Shown piece by piece: positions 14,993-24,587 of a stretch of DNA of 64,000 nucleotides. The stretch is from Rhodothermales bacterium. Its GTDB lineage: Bacteria; Bacteroidota; Rhodothermia; Rhodothermales; JANQRZ01. Numbering within the stretch: position 1 is the stretch's first letter; each line of letters begins with the position of its first letter. The position numbers were made by a program, and so were the translations under genes. The stretch lies in contig JBDUXZ010000005.1 of assembly GCA_039944855.1 (NCBI GenBank), positions 1 to 64,000 on the forward strand, written 5' to 3'. A model generated the notes under the pieces. It was not told where the DNA came from and ran no database searches. It saw nothing but the letters and a program-made list of their open reading frames with translations.

Positions 14993-17803
14993 ATGCCCGA
15001 TAATTCGACCAAGGCGACGAAGCCTGTCCGCCTCTTTAAAGCACTGCGCGAGCTGAATGTGTCCGTCGACACGCTCGTCGATACGCTGAAAGAGAGCGGG
15101 TTCGAGCTGGACAAGAAGCTCGAGCAAGGCGACATCAACGCGAAGCTCCCCCCGGAGATGTACGACGCGTTGCGGTCCGTCTTCGCCGAGGACATGGATG
15201 CCCGCGCCCGCGTCTCCGCGCTCCGCTCCCGCCGTCGGCAGGAGGAGCAGGCGGACGCGCCCGCGCCGCCTCCCGCTCCCGTGGCCACCGGGGACTCCGC
15301 GCCGAGCGTGGAGCCGCCCGAGGTGGAGCCTGCGCCGGAGCCCGTCGCCGAGGAGCCCGAGCCGGAGGTGGAGATCGTCGAGGAGCCCGTTGCAGAAGCG
15401 GAGCCCGTCATCGAACTCCCCGAAGAAGAGGAAGAGCCGGTCGCCGAGGCTGAGCCCGTCATCAAGGCGAAGGCCAAGCCGGAGCCGGTCGAAGCTGAAG
15501 AGTCCGAGGCCGAAGAGGAAGCGCCCGTCGCCAAGTCGGCAGCGAAAGCGAAGCCTGCGCCCACGCCGGAGCCTGAGGACGAACCCGAAGATGTCGAGGC
15601 GCCCGCCGCCGAGTCTGCTGAGCCGGTCGCCGAAGAAGAAACGCCGGCCGAAGCCGAGGACGTTGAAGAGCTCGTCGCCGAAGCCGACGACGACGAAGAC
15701 GACGAGGCGAGTACGCTCCGTGCCGATCGGTACGAACTGACGGGGACGAAAGTCATTGGCAAAATCGACCTCTCCGGCATCGAGTCCGGCCGCCGCCGCA
15801 AGCGTAAGCGGAAGACGGAGGAGCCCGTCAGCGACGACGATACCGATTCGTCGTCTCGCAGCAAGCGCGGCAAGCGCACGAAGAAGAAGGGCAAGGTCGA
15901 TAAGGCTGAGGCCGCGTCGACCGTGCAGGAGACGCTGCAGAAGCTTGCGCAGGGCTCCGGCCGTGGTCGCCAGAAGCGCCGCCGCGACCGCCGCGAAGAG
16001 CGCGCCGAGCAGCGCGAGCGCGAGATGGAGGAGTTGCGCGAGCAGGAGAGCCAGCTCCGCGTCATGGAGTTCATCTCGACCGGCGAGCTCGCCACGATGA
16101 TGGACGTGCCCGCCACCGATGTCATCCAGACCGGGTTCGGTCTCGGCATGATGGTCTCCATCAACCAGCGTCTCGACGCCGACGCCATCACGCTCATCGC
16201 CGACGAGTACGGCTTCGATGTCGAGTTCGTGACGGACGTCGGGATGGAAGACATCGAGGTGGACGAGGACGATCCCGAGGATCTCGTCTCCCGCCCGCCC
16301 GTCGTCACGATCATGGGCCACGTCGACCACGGCAAGACGTCGCTGCTCGACTACATCCGCGAAGCGAGCGTAGCCTCCGGCGAAGCCGGCGGTATCACCC
16401 AGCACATCGGCGCCTACACCGTCGAAACGAAGGACGGCCGCCCGATCACCTTCCTCGACACGCCGGGTCACGAGGCGTTCACGGCCATGCGTGCCCGTGG
16501 CGCCCAGGTCACCGACCTCGTCATCCTCGTCGTCGCCGCCGACGACCAGGTGATGCCGCAGACGAAGGAGGCCATCAACCACTCGAAGGCCGCCGGCGTC
16601 CCGATCGTCGTCGCCATCAACAAGATGGACCGCGAGGAGGCCAACCCCGACCGCATCATGCAGCAGCTCTCCGAGGAGAACGTGCTCGTGGAGCAGTACG
16701 GCGGGCAGGTCCAGAGCGAGTTCGTCTCGGCGAAGACGGGCATGGGCATCCCCGAACTCCTCGAGAAAGTCCTGATCGAAGCTGAGCTCCTCGAGCTCGA
16801 AGCGAACCCGGACCGCTACGCCGTCGGGTCCGTGATCGAGAGCCGGCTCGATAAGGGCCGCGGCGTCGTCGCGACGATCCTTGTGGAGAACGGGACGCTC
16901 GAAGTCGGCGATGCGTTCGTCGCCGGGACGCACTCGGGCCGCGTCCGCGCGATGTTCAACGAGCGCGACGAACGGGTCGAAGAGGCCGGGCCCAGTCGCC
17001 CCGTGCAGATCCTCGGCTTCAGTGGGGCGCCCCAGGTCGGCGACCGCTTCGTCGTGCTCGAGGACGAGCGCGAGGCGCGCGAGATCGCGCAGAAGCGCCA
17101 GCAGATCCAGCGCGAGCAGACCATGCGCAAGCGCAAGCACGTCTCGCTCGACGACATCAGCCGCCGCATGGCCCTCGGCGAGCTCACCTACCTCAACCTC
17201 ATCATCAAGGGTGACGTGGCCGGCTCCGTCGAGGCCATCTCCGACGCCCTCCTGAAGATCTCGAACGACGAGGTCGCCGTCGACATCGTGCACAGCGGGG
17301 TCGGCGCGATCACCGAGACGGACGTGATGCTCGCCGCGGCGAGCGACGCGATCATCTTCGGTTTCCAGGTTCGCCCGATGGCGGGCGTCCGCCAGATCGC
17401 CGAGCGCGAAGAGATCGACATCCGCCTCTACTCGGTCATCTACGACGCCATCGAAGACGTCCGCGACGCGCTCGAAGGCCTCCTCGCGCCCGAGGAGAAG
17501 GAGAAGACGCTTGGGATGCTCGAAGTCCGCGAGACGTTCAAGATCCCGAAGGTGGGCACCGTCGCCGGTTGCTACGTGCTCGAAGGCAAGATCCGCCGCA
17601 ACGATCAGGTCCGCCTCGTCCGCGAAGGCGTCGTGGTCTACGAGGGCCTGCTCTCCTCGCTCAAGCGCTTCAAGGACGATGTCCGCGAGGTGACGAACGG
17701 GTACGAGTGCGGCCTCTCGATCCAGAACTTCAACGACATCAAGGTCAGCGATCAGATCGAGGCTTACGAAGTCGTCGAGGAGCAGCGGAAACTGCAAGTT
17801 TGA
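14993..17803 (+). CDS. infB: Translation initiation factor IF-2
   Basis: IF-2 is the GTPase that places initiator tRNA on the 30S subunit and promotes subunit joining. The 936-residue protein has a long N-terminal region: an IF2N-like start (about 1-60), then roughly 250 residues of Glu/Pro/Ala-rich and Lys/Arg-rich low-complexity sequence, then a second IF2N module near 350-420. The GTP site begins GHVDHGKT at 442-449, followed by [10 protein letters not shown] and the NKMD specificity motif. Domains II-IV follow, including [12 protein letters not shown] and [14 protein letters not shown]. The N-terminal extension is long, as in many GC-rich bacteria. Confidence 0.97.
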   Translation: MPDNSTKATKPVRLFKALRELNVSVDTLVDTLKESGFELDKKLEQGDINAKLPPEMYDALRSVFAEDMDARARVSALRSRRRQEEQADAPAPPPAPVATGDSAPSVEPPEVEPAPEPVAEEPEPEVEIVEEPVAEAEPVIELPEEEEEPVAEAEPVIKAKAKPEPVEAEESEAEEEAPVAKSAAKAKPAPTPEPEDEPEDVEAPAAESAEPVAEEETPAEAEDVEELVAEADDDEDDEASTLRADRYELTGTKVIGKIDLSGIESGRRRKRKRKTEEPVSDDDTDSSSRSKRGKRTKKKGKVDKAEAASTVQETLQKLAQGSGRGRQKRRRDRREERAEQREREMEELREQESQLRVMEFISTGELATMMDVPATDVIQTGFGLGMMVSINQRLDADAITLIADEYGFDVEFVTDVGMEDIEVDEDDPEDLVSRPPVVTIMGHVDHGKTSLLDYIREASVASGEAGGITQHIGAYTVETKDGRPITFLDTPGHEAFTAMRARGAQVTDLVILVVAADDQVMPQTKEAINHSKAAGVPIVVAINKMDREEANPDRIMQQLSEENVLVEQYGGQVQSEFVSAKTGMGIPELLEKVLIEAELLELEANPDRYAVGSVIESRLDKGRGVVATILVENGTLEVGDAFVAGTHSGRVRAMFNERDERVEEAGPSRPVQILGFSGAPQVGDRFVVLEDEREAREIAQKRQQIQREQTMRKRKHVSLDDISRRMALGELTYLNLIIKGDVAGSVEAISDALLKISNDEVAVDIVHSGVGAITETDVMLAAASDAIIFGFQVRPMAGVRQIAEREEIDIRLYSVIYDAIEDVRDALEGLLAPEEKEKTLGMLEVRETFKIPKVGTVAGCYVLEGKIRRNDQVRLVREGVVVYEGLLSSLKRFKDDVREVTNGYECGLSIQNFNDIKVSDQIEAYEVVEEQRKLQV

Positions 17804-17863
17804 GGTTTTGGGTTTTGGGTTTGGAGTCTTCTACCCATAACCCCGAACCCACAACCCCAGACC
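17804..17863 (+). repeat. Low-complexity imperfect inverted repeat between infB and rbfA
   Basis: A G/T-rich arm (17804-17824, words GGTTTTGGG and GGGTTTGG) faces an A/C-rich arm (17843-17863, words CCGAACCC and CAACCCCAGACC). They pair at 17 of 21 positions, or 19 with G-U pairs. The arm starts right after the infB stop and ends one base before the rbfA ATG, so the whole spacer is the hairpin. Similar structures of different sequence precede scpA and the gene at 54471. Confidence 0.7.
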
Positions 17864-17864
17864 C

Positions 17865-18299
17865 ATGAGCATCCGTACCGAGCGGCTTTCCCGACTCGTC
17901 CAGCGCGAGGTCGCCGAGCTTCTCAATAACGAGTTCTTCGAGGCCTCCCAGTCGATGGTGACGGTGACGAACGTCCGCGTGACGAAGGACCTCGGCATCG
18001 CCTACATCAACGTCAGCATCCTCGGCGAGGAGCCGGCGCGGCGGCAGATCGCGTTCCGCAGGCTCGAAGACATCGCGCCGCAGGTTCGGCAGGCGCTCGC
18101 GCAACGCATCCGGCACCAGGTCCGCCGGATTCCCGAACTGAAGTTCTTCCTCGACGAGTCGCAGCAGATGGTGGCTCGGATGGAAGAGCTCTTCGACCAG
18201 ATCCGCGAAGAGCGGAGCGACCGCGACGACGAGCAGCCGGAAGCCGACGCACCGGGCGTCGACGAGTCAGCGAGCGGCGAGCAGGAGCGGGATGCCTGA
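17865..18299 (+). CDS. rbfA: Ribosome-binding factor A
   Basis: RbfA binds the 30S subunit and assists 16S 5'-end maturation and cold adaptation. The 144-residue protein shows the KH-like core: MSIRTERLSRLVQREVAELL, VTVTNVRVTKDLGIAYINVS and the C-terminal VRRIPELKFFLDES signature. The last ~35 residues are an acidic tail beyond the conserved domain. Its stop overlaps the truB start by 8 bases, indicating coupled translation. The start codon follows the inverted repeat after infB. Confidence 0.95.
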   Translation: MSIRTERLSRLVQREVAELLNNEFFEASQSMVTVTNVRVTKDLGIAYINVSILGEEPARRQIAFRRLEDIAPQVRQALAQRIRHQVRRIPELKFFLDESQQMVARMEELFDQIREERSDRDDEQPEADAPGVDESASGEQERDA

Positions 18300-19020
18300 G
18301 GGATCGCTGTCCGACGCTACGCCGCCCATCGTCACCCGCACGGATCAGCCTCCGATCGGTGGGGGTCCGGCGGTGCTGCTCATGGACAAGCCCGGCGGTC
18401 TCTCCTCGTTCGACGTGATCCGGCGGCTTCGTCCCCTGCTCGGCACGAAGAAGATCGGGCACGCGGGCACGCTCGACCCGATGGCAACGGGGCTGCTGAT
18501 CTGCCTCGTCGGGCGCCAGGCGACCCGGTTGCAGGACCAGTTCATGGGCCTGCCGAAGACGTATACCGGCACGCTTCGGCTCGGGGAAGTCACGCCGTCG
18601 TACGACGCTGAGAGCGAGGTCATCGAGCGCGTCGACGCGAGCCACGTCACGGACGAGCAGCTCGACGCCGTGCGGCAGCCGCTCCTCGGCGAGATCGAGC
18701 AGCAGCCCCCGATGTACTCCGCCGTGAAGGTGGGAGGGGAGCGGCTCTATAAAAAGGCCCGGCGCGGCGAGACCATCGAGCGCGTCGCGAGGCCCGTCTC
18801 GGTCTACCGATTCGATCTCACGGCGCGGCGCGGAGCCGACGTGGACTTCCTGATCGAGTGCTCGAAGGGGACCTACGTCCGCACGCTCGCGCACGACCTC
18901 GGGCAGGCGCTCGGCGTCGGGGCGCACCTCACGGCGCTGCGGCGGGCGGCCATCGGGCCGTTCGGCGTGGACGAGGCGTGGGGGCTGGAGGCACTGCGCG
19001 ACGCCATCGCGCCCGCATAG
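18292..19020 (+). CDS. truB: tRNA pseudouridine(55) synthase TruB
   Basis: TruB converts U55 in the T-loop of tRNAs to pseudouridine. The 242-residue protein contains the catalytic motif GHAGTLDPMATGLL with the nucleophile Asp at about residue 62. It also has the TYTGTLRLGEVTPSYDAE strand and SKGTYVRTLAHDLG near the C-terminus. About 20 residues precede the family start, so initiation could be a little downstream, but the overlap with rbfA supports the first ATG. The C-terminal PUA domain of longer TruB forms is short or absent. Confidence 0.95.
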   Translation: MPEGSLSDATPPIVTRTDQPPIGGGPAVLLMDKPGGLSSFDVIRRLRPLLGTKKIGHAGTLDPMATGLLICLVGRQATRLQDQFMGLPKTYTGTLRLGEVTPSYDAESEVIERVDASHVTDEQLDAVRQPLLGEIEQQPPMYSAVKVGGERLYKKARRGETIERVARPVSVYRFDLTARRGADVDFLIECSKGTYVRTLAHDLGQALGVGAHLTALRRAAIGPFGVDEAWGLEALRDAIAPA

Positions 19021-19023
19021 ATT

Positions 19024-19036
19024 CCGTTATTGCAAT
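19024..19036 (+). repeat. CCGTTATTGCAAT motif overlapping the ribF start
   Basis: The 13-base motif ends with the first two bases of the ribF ATG. It fills most of the 14-base gap between the truB stop and ribF. The same motif with the same relation to the start codon is found at guaB and pta. Confidence 0.8.
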
Positions 19037-19973
19037 GAAGCGACAATTCGGTTTCGACGAGATCACCCGCGACGCGTGCTCCGTGCTCACCGTCGGCACG
19101 TTCGACGGCGTACACCTCGGGCACCAGGCCATCCTCCGCTACCTCAACGAGCGGGCGGCGAAGGTGGACGGGTGCAGCGTCGTCGTCTCCTTCGACCCGC
19201 ACCCGCGCGAGGTCGTCCTCGGCGTCCACGTCCCGCTTCTCACGACGCTCGACGAGCGCGCCGACCTGCTCGAAGCGTTCGGCATCGACCGGTTCGTCGT
19301 GCTCCCGTTCACGCGCGACCTGTCGAACCTGGAGCCCGAGGACTACGTCGAGCGCATCCTCATCGACACGATCGGGCTGCGCGAAGTCGTGATCGGGTAC
19401 GACCACCGGTTCGGCCGGAACCGCGCCGGGAGCCGCGAGACGCTCGAAGCGATGGGGGCGGAGCGCGGCTTCAGCGTCGACGTGATCCCCGAGCAGATCG
19501 TCCACGAAGTCACCGTCTCGTCGTCGGAGATCCGCCGGTTGCTCTCCGAGCACGGCGACGTGGCGGAGGCGGCGGAGATGCTCGGCCGGCCGTATGCGCT
19601 CACCGGCACCGTCGTCCGCGGCGATCAGCGCGGGCGGACGATCGGCTACCCGACGGCGAACCTCCGCGTCCACGGCGACCGCAAACTCGTCCCGAAGCCC
19701 GGCGTCTACGCCGTCCGCGTAACGCACGGCATCGACGAGTTCGGCGGAATGATGAACGTCGGCCGCCGTCCGACCTTCGAGACCGACAGCGCGCTCAGCG
19801 TCGAAGTCCACCTATTCGACTTCGACCGCGAGATTTACGGCGAATCGCTCCGCGTGTCATTCGTCGAGCGGCTCCGCGACGAGGTCAAGTTCTCCGGCCC
19901 CGACGCACTCGTCGCCCAACTCCGCGACGACGAGCAGCAGAGCCGGGCACTGCTTTCTGACCGGCACGGTTGA
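19035..19973 (+). CDS. ribF: Bifunctional riboflavin kinase / FAD synthetase
   Basis: RibF phosphorylates riboflavin to FMN and adenylates FMN to FAD. The N-terminal nucleotidyltransferase domain contains TVGTFDGVHLGHQAIL (HIGH-like) and YDHRFGRNRAG. The C-terminal kinase domain has GRPYALTGTVVRGDQRGRTI followed by GYPTANL, the PTAN motif. At 312 residues it is of normal length. I start at the ATG inside the CCGTTATTGCAATG motif (MKRQFGFDEIT); a longer frame upstream only overlaps truB. It ends the rimP-to-ribF block. Confidence 0.95.
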   Translation: MKRQFGFDEITRDACSVLTVGTFDGVHLGHQAILRYLNERAAKVDGCSVVVSFDPHPREVVLGVHVPLLTTLDERADLLEAFGIDRFVVLPFTRDLSNLEPEDYVERILIDTIGLREVVIGYDHRFGRNRAGSRETLEAMGAERGFSVDVIPEQIVHEVTVSSSEIRRLLSEHGDVAEAAEMLGRPYALTGTVVRGDQRGRTIGYPTANLRVHGDRKLVPKPGVYAVRVTHGIDEFGGMMNVGRRPTFETDSALSVEVHLFDFDREIYGESLRVSFVERLRDEVKFSGPDALVAQLRDDEQQSRALLSDRHG

Positions 19974-20051
19974 TCCGCACTACGTTACTTGTGCCAGTCC
20001 GGTCTACCCGAAGCCGGGACGGCTGCTTTGTGAACGAGATATCTCCCGACT

Positions 20052-21461
20052 ATGCGGATCCGAATTACCTGTGTCGCGGCGGTCCTACTTCTCTGTGCAC
20101 AGACGCACGCCCAGGTCTGCGAAGGGGATTTAATGCTGAGCACGCAGGCAGAAGTCGATGCGTTCGGCTGCACAGAGGTAGTGGGTGACATCCTCTTGGG
20201 TAGTACTGAGAGCGACATCAGCGACCTCTCGGCATTCTCGGGTTTAACGAGGATCAGCGGAGAACTCGTCATTGCGAATAACGATCTGCTCCAGTCTCTG
20301 GCTGGTTTGGAGAACCTCGCCTTCCTCGGGGGAAACCTTGACATCGCGAGCAACGATGCACTGACCTCAATGGCGGCCCTCCAAGGGCTAGATGCGGTAG
20401 GGGGATGGCTTCTTCTTGAAAACAACGACATCCTCCCATCATTGCACGGGCTCGAAGCCATCACTTCGGTAGGCAGCAGCGTGGGGATTTTCGACAACGA
20501 TGTGCTCCTGTCGCTAGATGGATTGAGCGGGTTGGTAGACATCGGAGGCGGTCTGGTCGTGGAGCGAAATCTCACGCTGACGTCACTCGAGGGATTGGAG
20601 CAGGTCACCGTCATCCCATTGGGCATCGAGATCGATGCGAATGCGGCCCTGACGTCGCTCGATGGCCTCGACCAAGTGACATCCAGCGGAGGGAGCGTCC
20701 GGATTACAAGCAACAATGCACTCGAGTCTCTTGCGGGGTTGGGAAGTCTCCTCACTATCGATGGAGACCTTCGGATTGCTGATAATAGAGTTCTTGAGAC
20801 GCTGGAAGGGCTGGTAGATCTTCAGTCGATTGAGGGCGATCTAGTCATTAGCAACAACGACGCACTCGAGACATTGCCCGAGATCGGAGGGCTCGTCTCG
20901 ATTGGGGGAACTCTCGGCATATTCAGCAATGACGTACTTGTATCGCTGGATGGTTTAGAGGGAATCACATCCGTGGGAGAGGAGCTGTACGTCGGGTTTA
21001 ACAGCGCGCTGGCTTCTTGTTCGTGCGGGCTGAGTGGACTCGTCTCGGGCGATCCACCTACGTTCGTGGGTGTTGGAAGCGAGATTACCGTCGAGTTCAA
21101 CAACCCCATTGGCACGTGTACCTCGCCTGAGGTCGTGCTCGCCAATCCCTGCGAGCCGGTGTCGAACGAGGACGGTAGCATGACGCCACAAGCGTTTCGG
21201 CTGGAGGTTTTCCCGAACCCTGCAGCCGGGGCCGTCACGCTGCACTACGCGCTGTCCGAGGCGGCTCCGGTACGAGTGGCGGTGTACGACCTGCTCGGTC
21301 GAGCGGTAGTTGTACTCCCGGACGCGGTGCAATCGCCTGACACGCACGAGGTGACATTCGCGTCGGACGGCCTAGCCTCGGGCGTCTACATCGTGAGGAT
21401 GGAGGTGGGCGATAGCCCATCGTCGCAAGTGCTCACGCGGCGCGTGACTGTGCTGAATTGA
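20052..21461 (+). CDS. Secreted repeat protein with type IX sorting domain
   Basis: The 469-residue protein has a signal peptide (MRIRITCVAAVLLLCAQTHA, cleaved before QVCEG). About residues 45-330 form some 11-12 degenerate repeats of ~24-26 residues built on a pattern like GDLVISNNDALETL and SLDGLEGITSVG. This is the leucine-rich/receptor-L-domain style of solenoid found in Bacteroidota surface proteins. The last ~85 residues (VFPNPAAGAV, then VAVYDLLGRAVVVL and ASGVYIVRME) are a type IX secretion sorting domain, so the protein should cross the outer membrane and be attached or released there. Base composition looks less GC-rich than the flanking housekeeping genes. The ligand is unknown. 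Confidence 0.85.
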   Translation: MRIRITCVAAVLLLCAQTHAQVCEGDLMLSTQAEVDAFGCTEVVGDILLGSTESDISDLSAFSGLTRISGELVIANNDLLQSLAGLENLAFLGGNLDIASNDALTSMAALQGLDAVGGWLLLENNDILPSLHGLEAITSVGSSVGIFDNDVLLSLDGLSGLVDIGGGLVVERNLTLTSLEGLEQVTVIPLGIEIDANAALTSLDGLDQVTSSGGSVRITSNNALESLAGLGSLLTIDGDLRIADNRVLETLEGLVDLQSIEGDLVISNNDALETLPEIGGLVSIGGTLGIFSNDVLVSLDGLEGITSVGEELYVGFNSALASCSCGLSGLVSGDPPTFVGVGSEITVEFNNPIGTCTSPEVVLANPCEPVSNEDGSMTPQAFRLEVFPNPAAGAVTLHYALSEAAPVRVAVYDLLGRAVVVLPDAVQSPDTHEVTFASDGLASGVYIVRMEVGDSPSSQVLTRRVTVLN

Positions 21462-21622
21462 CGGAGCCGATAGGGCGTTAACGATGCAGCGGACTCCACC
21501 GTCGTTTGCATGCGGTGACTTTTAGCCCAGACTTCGAATGAGCCTCGCCCGCTCGCGCGTAATATCTCTTTCTCTAGCTTGCGCTCCTCACAGAACCCGC
21601 CCCGCGGGACGAGCGTCCGCTC

Positions 21623-21644
21623 CTTTAGCATGGAATATCTAAAG
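21623..21644 (+). promoter_or_regulatory. rpsO leader hairpin over a Shine-Dalgarno-like sequence
   Basis: The arms CTTTAG and CTAAAG pair with a 10-base loop. The right arm overlaps AAAGAGG, a plausible ribosome binding site 8-9 bases before the rpsO ATG. Ribosomal protein S15 regulates its own translation through structured leaders in several phyla. The structure is seen; the regulatory role here is inferred. Confidence 0.4.
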
Positions 21645-21655
21645 AGGCACCCTGC

Positions 21656-21922
21656 ATGATCACGAAGGAACAGAAGCAGCAGCTCATCACCGAGCACGGA
21701 AACGGTGACGCCGATACCGGCACCTCCGAAGTCCAGATCGCCATTTTCAGCCAGCGCATCAACGAGCTGACCGAGCACCTCAAGACGCACACGAAGGACC
21801 ATGCGTCGCGCCGAGGCCTCCTCCGCCTCGTCGGCAAGCGCCGCCGGCTGCTCGACTACCTCGCAGACGTAGACATCGAGCGCTACCGCGCGATCATCGC
21901 CAAGCTTGGGATCCGTAAGTAA
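21656..21922 (+). CDS. rpsO: 30S ribosomal protein S15
   Basis: The 88-residue protein is uS15, which binds the central domain of 16S rRNA and contacts 23S rRNA at an intersubunit bridge. Conserved stretches are visible: [40 protein letters not shown] and KRRRLLDYL, ending with the usual Ile-Arg-Lys. Length is exactly typical. It precedes pnp, the arrangement found in most bacteria. Confidence 0.98.
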   Translation: MITKEQKQQLITEHGNGDADTGTSEVQIAIFSQRINELTEHLKTHTKDHASRRGLLRLVGKRRRLLDYLADVDIERYRAIIAKLGIRK

Positions 21923-21932
21923 GCGGTCCCGC

Positions 21933-21965
21933 CGGCAGCGGCATCCCTCCCGGGTGCCGCTGCCG
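21933..21965 (+). terminator. Hairpin between rpsO and pnp
   Basis: The arms CGGCAGCGGCA and TGCCGCTGCCG are perfectly complementary (11 bases) with an 11-base loop, starting 10 bases after the rpsO stop. In E. coli the same junction carries a terminator and an RNase III site that controls pnp. Here it is followed by GTAAACGGG without a T-run, so partial termination or processing is equally likely. Confidence 0.65.
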
Positions 21966-22183
21966 CTGTAAACGGGCGGCGCCCCCAGCGGTGCGGCCCA
22001 CCCTCCGCCTGTCGCTCCACGGTCCGACGCATCACGCGCCCGCCCAGCGGTCAGTCTTCAGCAGCCAGCCCCGCCTGCCGTTCGGCTCCCGGCGCTGGCC
22101 CCTGAAAGCTGATTTCTGGTACCCCGGCTTCGACCGGGAAGCGGGGCCGATCGGGCGACGGCACACCTCCAACCCCCATCCCC

Positions 22184-24466
22184 ATGCAAGCCATTACCCA
22201 GACCATCGACATCGGCCAGGGCAAGCAGATCGTGCTCGAAACGGGCAAGCTCGCCAAGCAGGCGCACGGCGCCGTCGTCGTCAGCCAAGGCGACACGATG
22301 GTGCTCTGCACTGCCGTCATCGACAGCGGCGTGCGCGAAGGCCAGAGCTTCTTCCCGCTCACGGTCGACTACCGCGAGAAGTACAGCGCCGCCGGCAAAT
22401 TCCCCGGCGGGTTCATGAAGCGCGAAGGCCGGCCCACCGACAAGGAGACGCTCTCCTCGCGCCTCGTCGACCGCACGATCCGCCCGCTCTTCCCCGACGG
22501 CTTCCGCAACGAAGTCCAGGTGCTCCTCAGCGTGATGTCGGCCGACCAGCAGATCGATGCCGACGTGCTCGGCGGCCTCGGCGGTTCGGCCGCGCTCTAC
22601 CTCACCGGCGCCCCGTTCGACGGCCCGACGGCCCACGTCCGCGTCGGCCGCGTCGACGGCGAGTTCATCATCAACCCGACCGTGGCGGAAGCCGCCGAGG
22701 GTGACTTCGACCTCATCGTCGCCGGGAAGGAAGACGCGATCGTGATGGTCGAGGGCGAGATGAAAGAAGTGAGCGAGGACGACATGATCGCCGCGCTCGA
22801 CTTCGCCCACGAGGTCATCAAGAAGCTCTGCCGCGCCCAGGTCGAGCTCCGCCAGAAGGTCGAGGCCGCGAAGGGCACGATCGAGCCGATGCAGTACGAC
22901 CTCAAAGTCGCCGACGACTCGCTCGTCGAGAAGGTTCGGAAGATTGCCAGCGACCGGATCGCGGCGCACCTCCGCCAGCCTTACGACAAGAAGAGCCTCT
23001 ACGGCGGGCTCAGCGACATGAAGAAGGAGGTCGTCGCCGAGGTGCAGGGCGGCGTCGTCGAGAACGCGCTCGAAGCGGTCGGTGCCAAGACCGAGCCCTC
23101 CGAGGGCGACATCAAAGATGCGTTCTCGTCGGTCCAGAGCGAGGTCATGCGCGAGATGATCCTCAGCGAAGGCGTCCGCATCGACGGGCGGAAGCTCGAC
23201 GAAGTCCGCCAGATCTGGTCTGAGATCGACTATCTCCCGCGCGTCCACGGCTCGGCGCTCTTCACGCGCGGCGAGACGCAGGTGCTCGCGCAGATGACGC
23301 TCGGCACCGGGCGCGACGTGCAGGGCGTGGACCAGCTCTTCAACCAGACCGACAAGCGGTTCTACCTCCACTACAACTTCCCTCCGTTCTCCGTCGGCGA
23401 GGCACGGTTCCTCCGTGGCCCCGGCCGTCGTGAGATCGGGCACGGCATGCTCGCCGAGCGCGCCCTCTCGCCGATGCTCCCGAGCGCGGACGAGTTCCCC
23501 TACACGATCCGCATCATCGCCGACGTGCTCGAGTCCAACGGCTCCTCGTCGATGGCGAGCGTCTGCTCCGGCTCGATGGCGATGATGGCCGGCGGCGTCC
23601 CGCTCAAGAAGCCGGTCGCGGGCATTGCGATGGGTCTCATCAAGACGGACGACCGCGTCGCGATCCTCTCCGACATCCTCGGCACTGAAGACCACCTCGG
23701 TGACATGGACTTCAAGCTGACGGGCACGCGCGACGGCATCACCGCCTGCCAGATGGACATCAAGGTGTCCGGGCTCGCGAAGGAGACGATGAAGCAGGCG
23801 CTCGACCAGGCCCGCGCCGGCCGCCAGCACATCCTCGACGAGATGGCGAAGACGATCGCCGAGCCGCGCGAGGAAGTCGCCGCCACGGCGCCGCGCCTCT
23901 TCCAGCTCGTGATTGACTCCGAGTTCATCGGCGCCATCATCGGGCCGGGCGGCAAGAACATCAAGGCGCTCCAGGCCGAGACGAACACGCAGGTGAACGT
24001 CGACGAGGAGGACGGCAAGGGCTACGTGACGATCTCCGCCACGAACCAGGAAGATGCCGAGGCCGCCATCGAGATCATCCGCGGCATCGTGACCGTCCCC
24101 GAGGTCGGGGAGGAGTACGAGGGCACCGTCCGCAAGATGCTCCCGTTCGGCGCGATCCTCGAGATCCTGCCGGGCAAGGAGGGGATGCTCCACGTCTCCG
24201 AGATGGCCCACGGCTACGTCGAGAACCCCGAAGACGAGATGCAGGTCGGTGACAAGGTGAAGGTCCAGCTCATCGAGGTCCGCGACGACGGGAAGCTCCG
24301 GTTCAGCCGGAAGCCGTACCTGCCCGAGCCGACCGAGGAGGAGAAGGAGGCGTCGCGCCAGCGCCGCAGCAGCAGCAACGGCGACGGCGGCAGCCGTGGC
24401 GGTGACCGTGGCGGGCGCAGCGGCGGCGGTCGCGGCGGCAACCGCGGCGGCGGGCGGAACCGCTAG
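22184..24466 (+). CDS. pnp: Polyribonucleotide nucleotidyltransferase (PNPase)
   Basis: PNPase degrades RNA 3' to 5' with phosphate and is a core part of RNA turnover. The 760 residues carry two RNase PH domains: the first starts IVLETGKLAKQAHGAVVVS, the second contains SALFTRGETQVLAQMTLGTG and the GDMDFKLTGTRDGITACQMD active-site region. A KH domain (about 571-630, IIGPGGKNIKALQ) and an S1 domain (about 645-715, VGEEYEGTVRKMLPFGAILE) follow. The last ~45 residues are an Arg/Gly/Ser-rich tail (RGGDRGGRSGGG), beyond the usual core, which may bind RNA. It is preceded by rpsO and ended by a strong terminator. Confidence 0.97.
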   Translation: MQAITQTIDIGQGKQIVLETGKLAKQAHGAVVVSQGDTMVLCTAVIDSGVREGQSFFPLTVDYREKYSAAGKFPGGFMKREGRPTDKETLSSRLVDRTIRPLFPDGFRNEVQVLLSVMSADQQIDADVLGGLGGSAALYLTGAPFDGPTAHVRVGRVDGEFIINPTVAEAAEGDFDLIVAGKEDAIVMVEGEMKEVSEDDMIAALDFAHEVIKKLCRAQVELRQKVEAAKGTIEPMQYDLKVADDSLVEKVRKIASDRIAAHLRQPYDKKSLYGGLSDMKKEVVAEVQGGVVENALEAVGAKTEPSEGDIKDAFSSVQSEVMREMILSEGVRIDGRKLDEVRQIWSEIDYLPRVHGSALFTRGETQVLAQMTLGTGRDVQGVDQLFNQTDKRFYLHYNFPPFSVGEARFLRGPGRREIGHGMLAERALSPMLPSADEFPYTIRIIADVLESNGSSSMASVCSGSMAMMAGGVPLKKPVAGIAMGLIKTDDRVAILSDILGTEDHLGDMDFKLTGTRDGITACQMDIKVSGLAKETMKQALDQARAGRQHILDEMAKTIAEPREEVAATAPRLFQLVIDSEFIGAIIGPGGKNIKALQAETNTQVNVDEEDGKGYVTISATNQEDAEAAIEIIRGIVTVPEVGEEYEGTVRKMLPFGAILEILPGKEGMLHVSEMAHGYVENPEDEMQVGDKVKVQLIEVRDDGKLRFSRKPYLPEPTEEEKEASRQRRSSSNGDGGSRGGDRGGRSGGGRGGNRGGGRNR

Positions 24467-24509
24467 CCGTTCGTACCGTAGGGGCGCCCACCCGGTCGCT
24501 CCCGAGTCT

Positions 24510-24551
24510 GCGCGAGGGCGGGGTTTCGACCCCGCCCTCGCGCTATATTTT
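24510..24551 (+). terminator. Strong intrinsic terminator after pnp
   Basis: A perfect 15-base stem (left arm GCGCGAGGGCGGGGT) closes on a TTCG tetraloop and is followed by TATATTTT. It starts 43 bases after the pnp stop. This is the clearest Rho-independent terminator in the window. Confidence 0.88.
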
Positions 24552-24587
24552 CGCCCCCCTCGCAACGCCCTCGCGTTTCTCGTTTTC

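Noticed and set aside
14954-17797. Two long minus-strand frames opposite infB
   Set aside because: They are composition shadows of a GC-rich gene (Asp/Val/Leu/Arg- or Ser-rich) with no domains; infB on the plus strand is certain.
20150-21000. Tandem DNA repeat or CRISPR-like array in the 20-21 kb region
   Set aside because: The periodicity is at protein level with strongly diverged DNA. No identical repeats with unique spacers are present here or elsewhere in the window.
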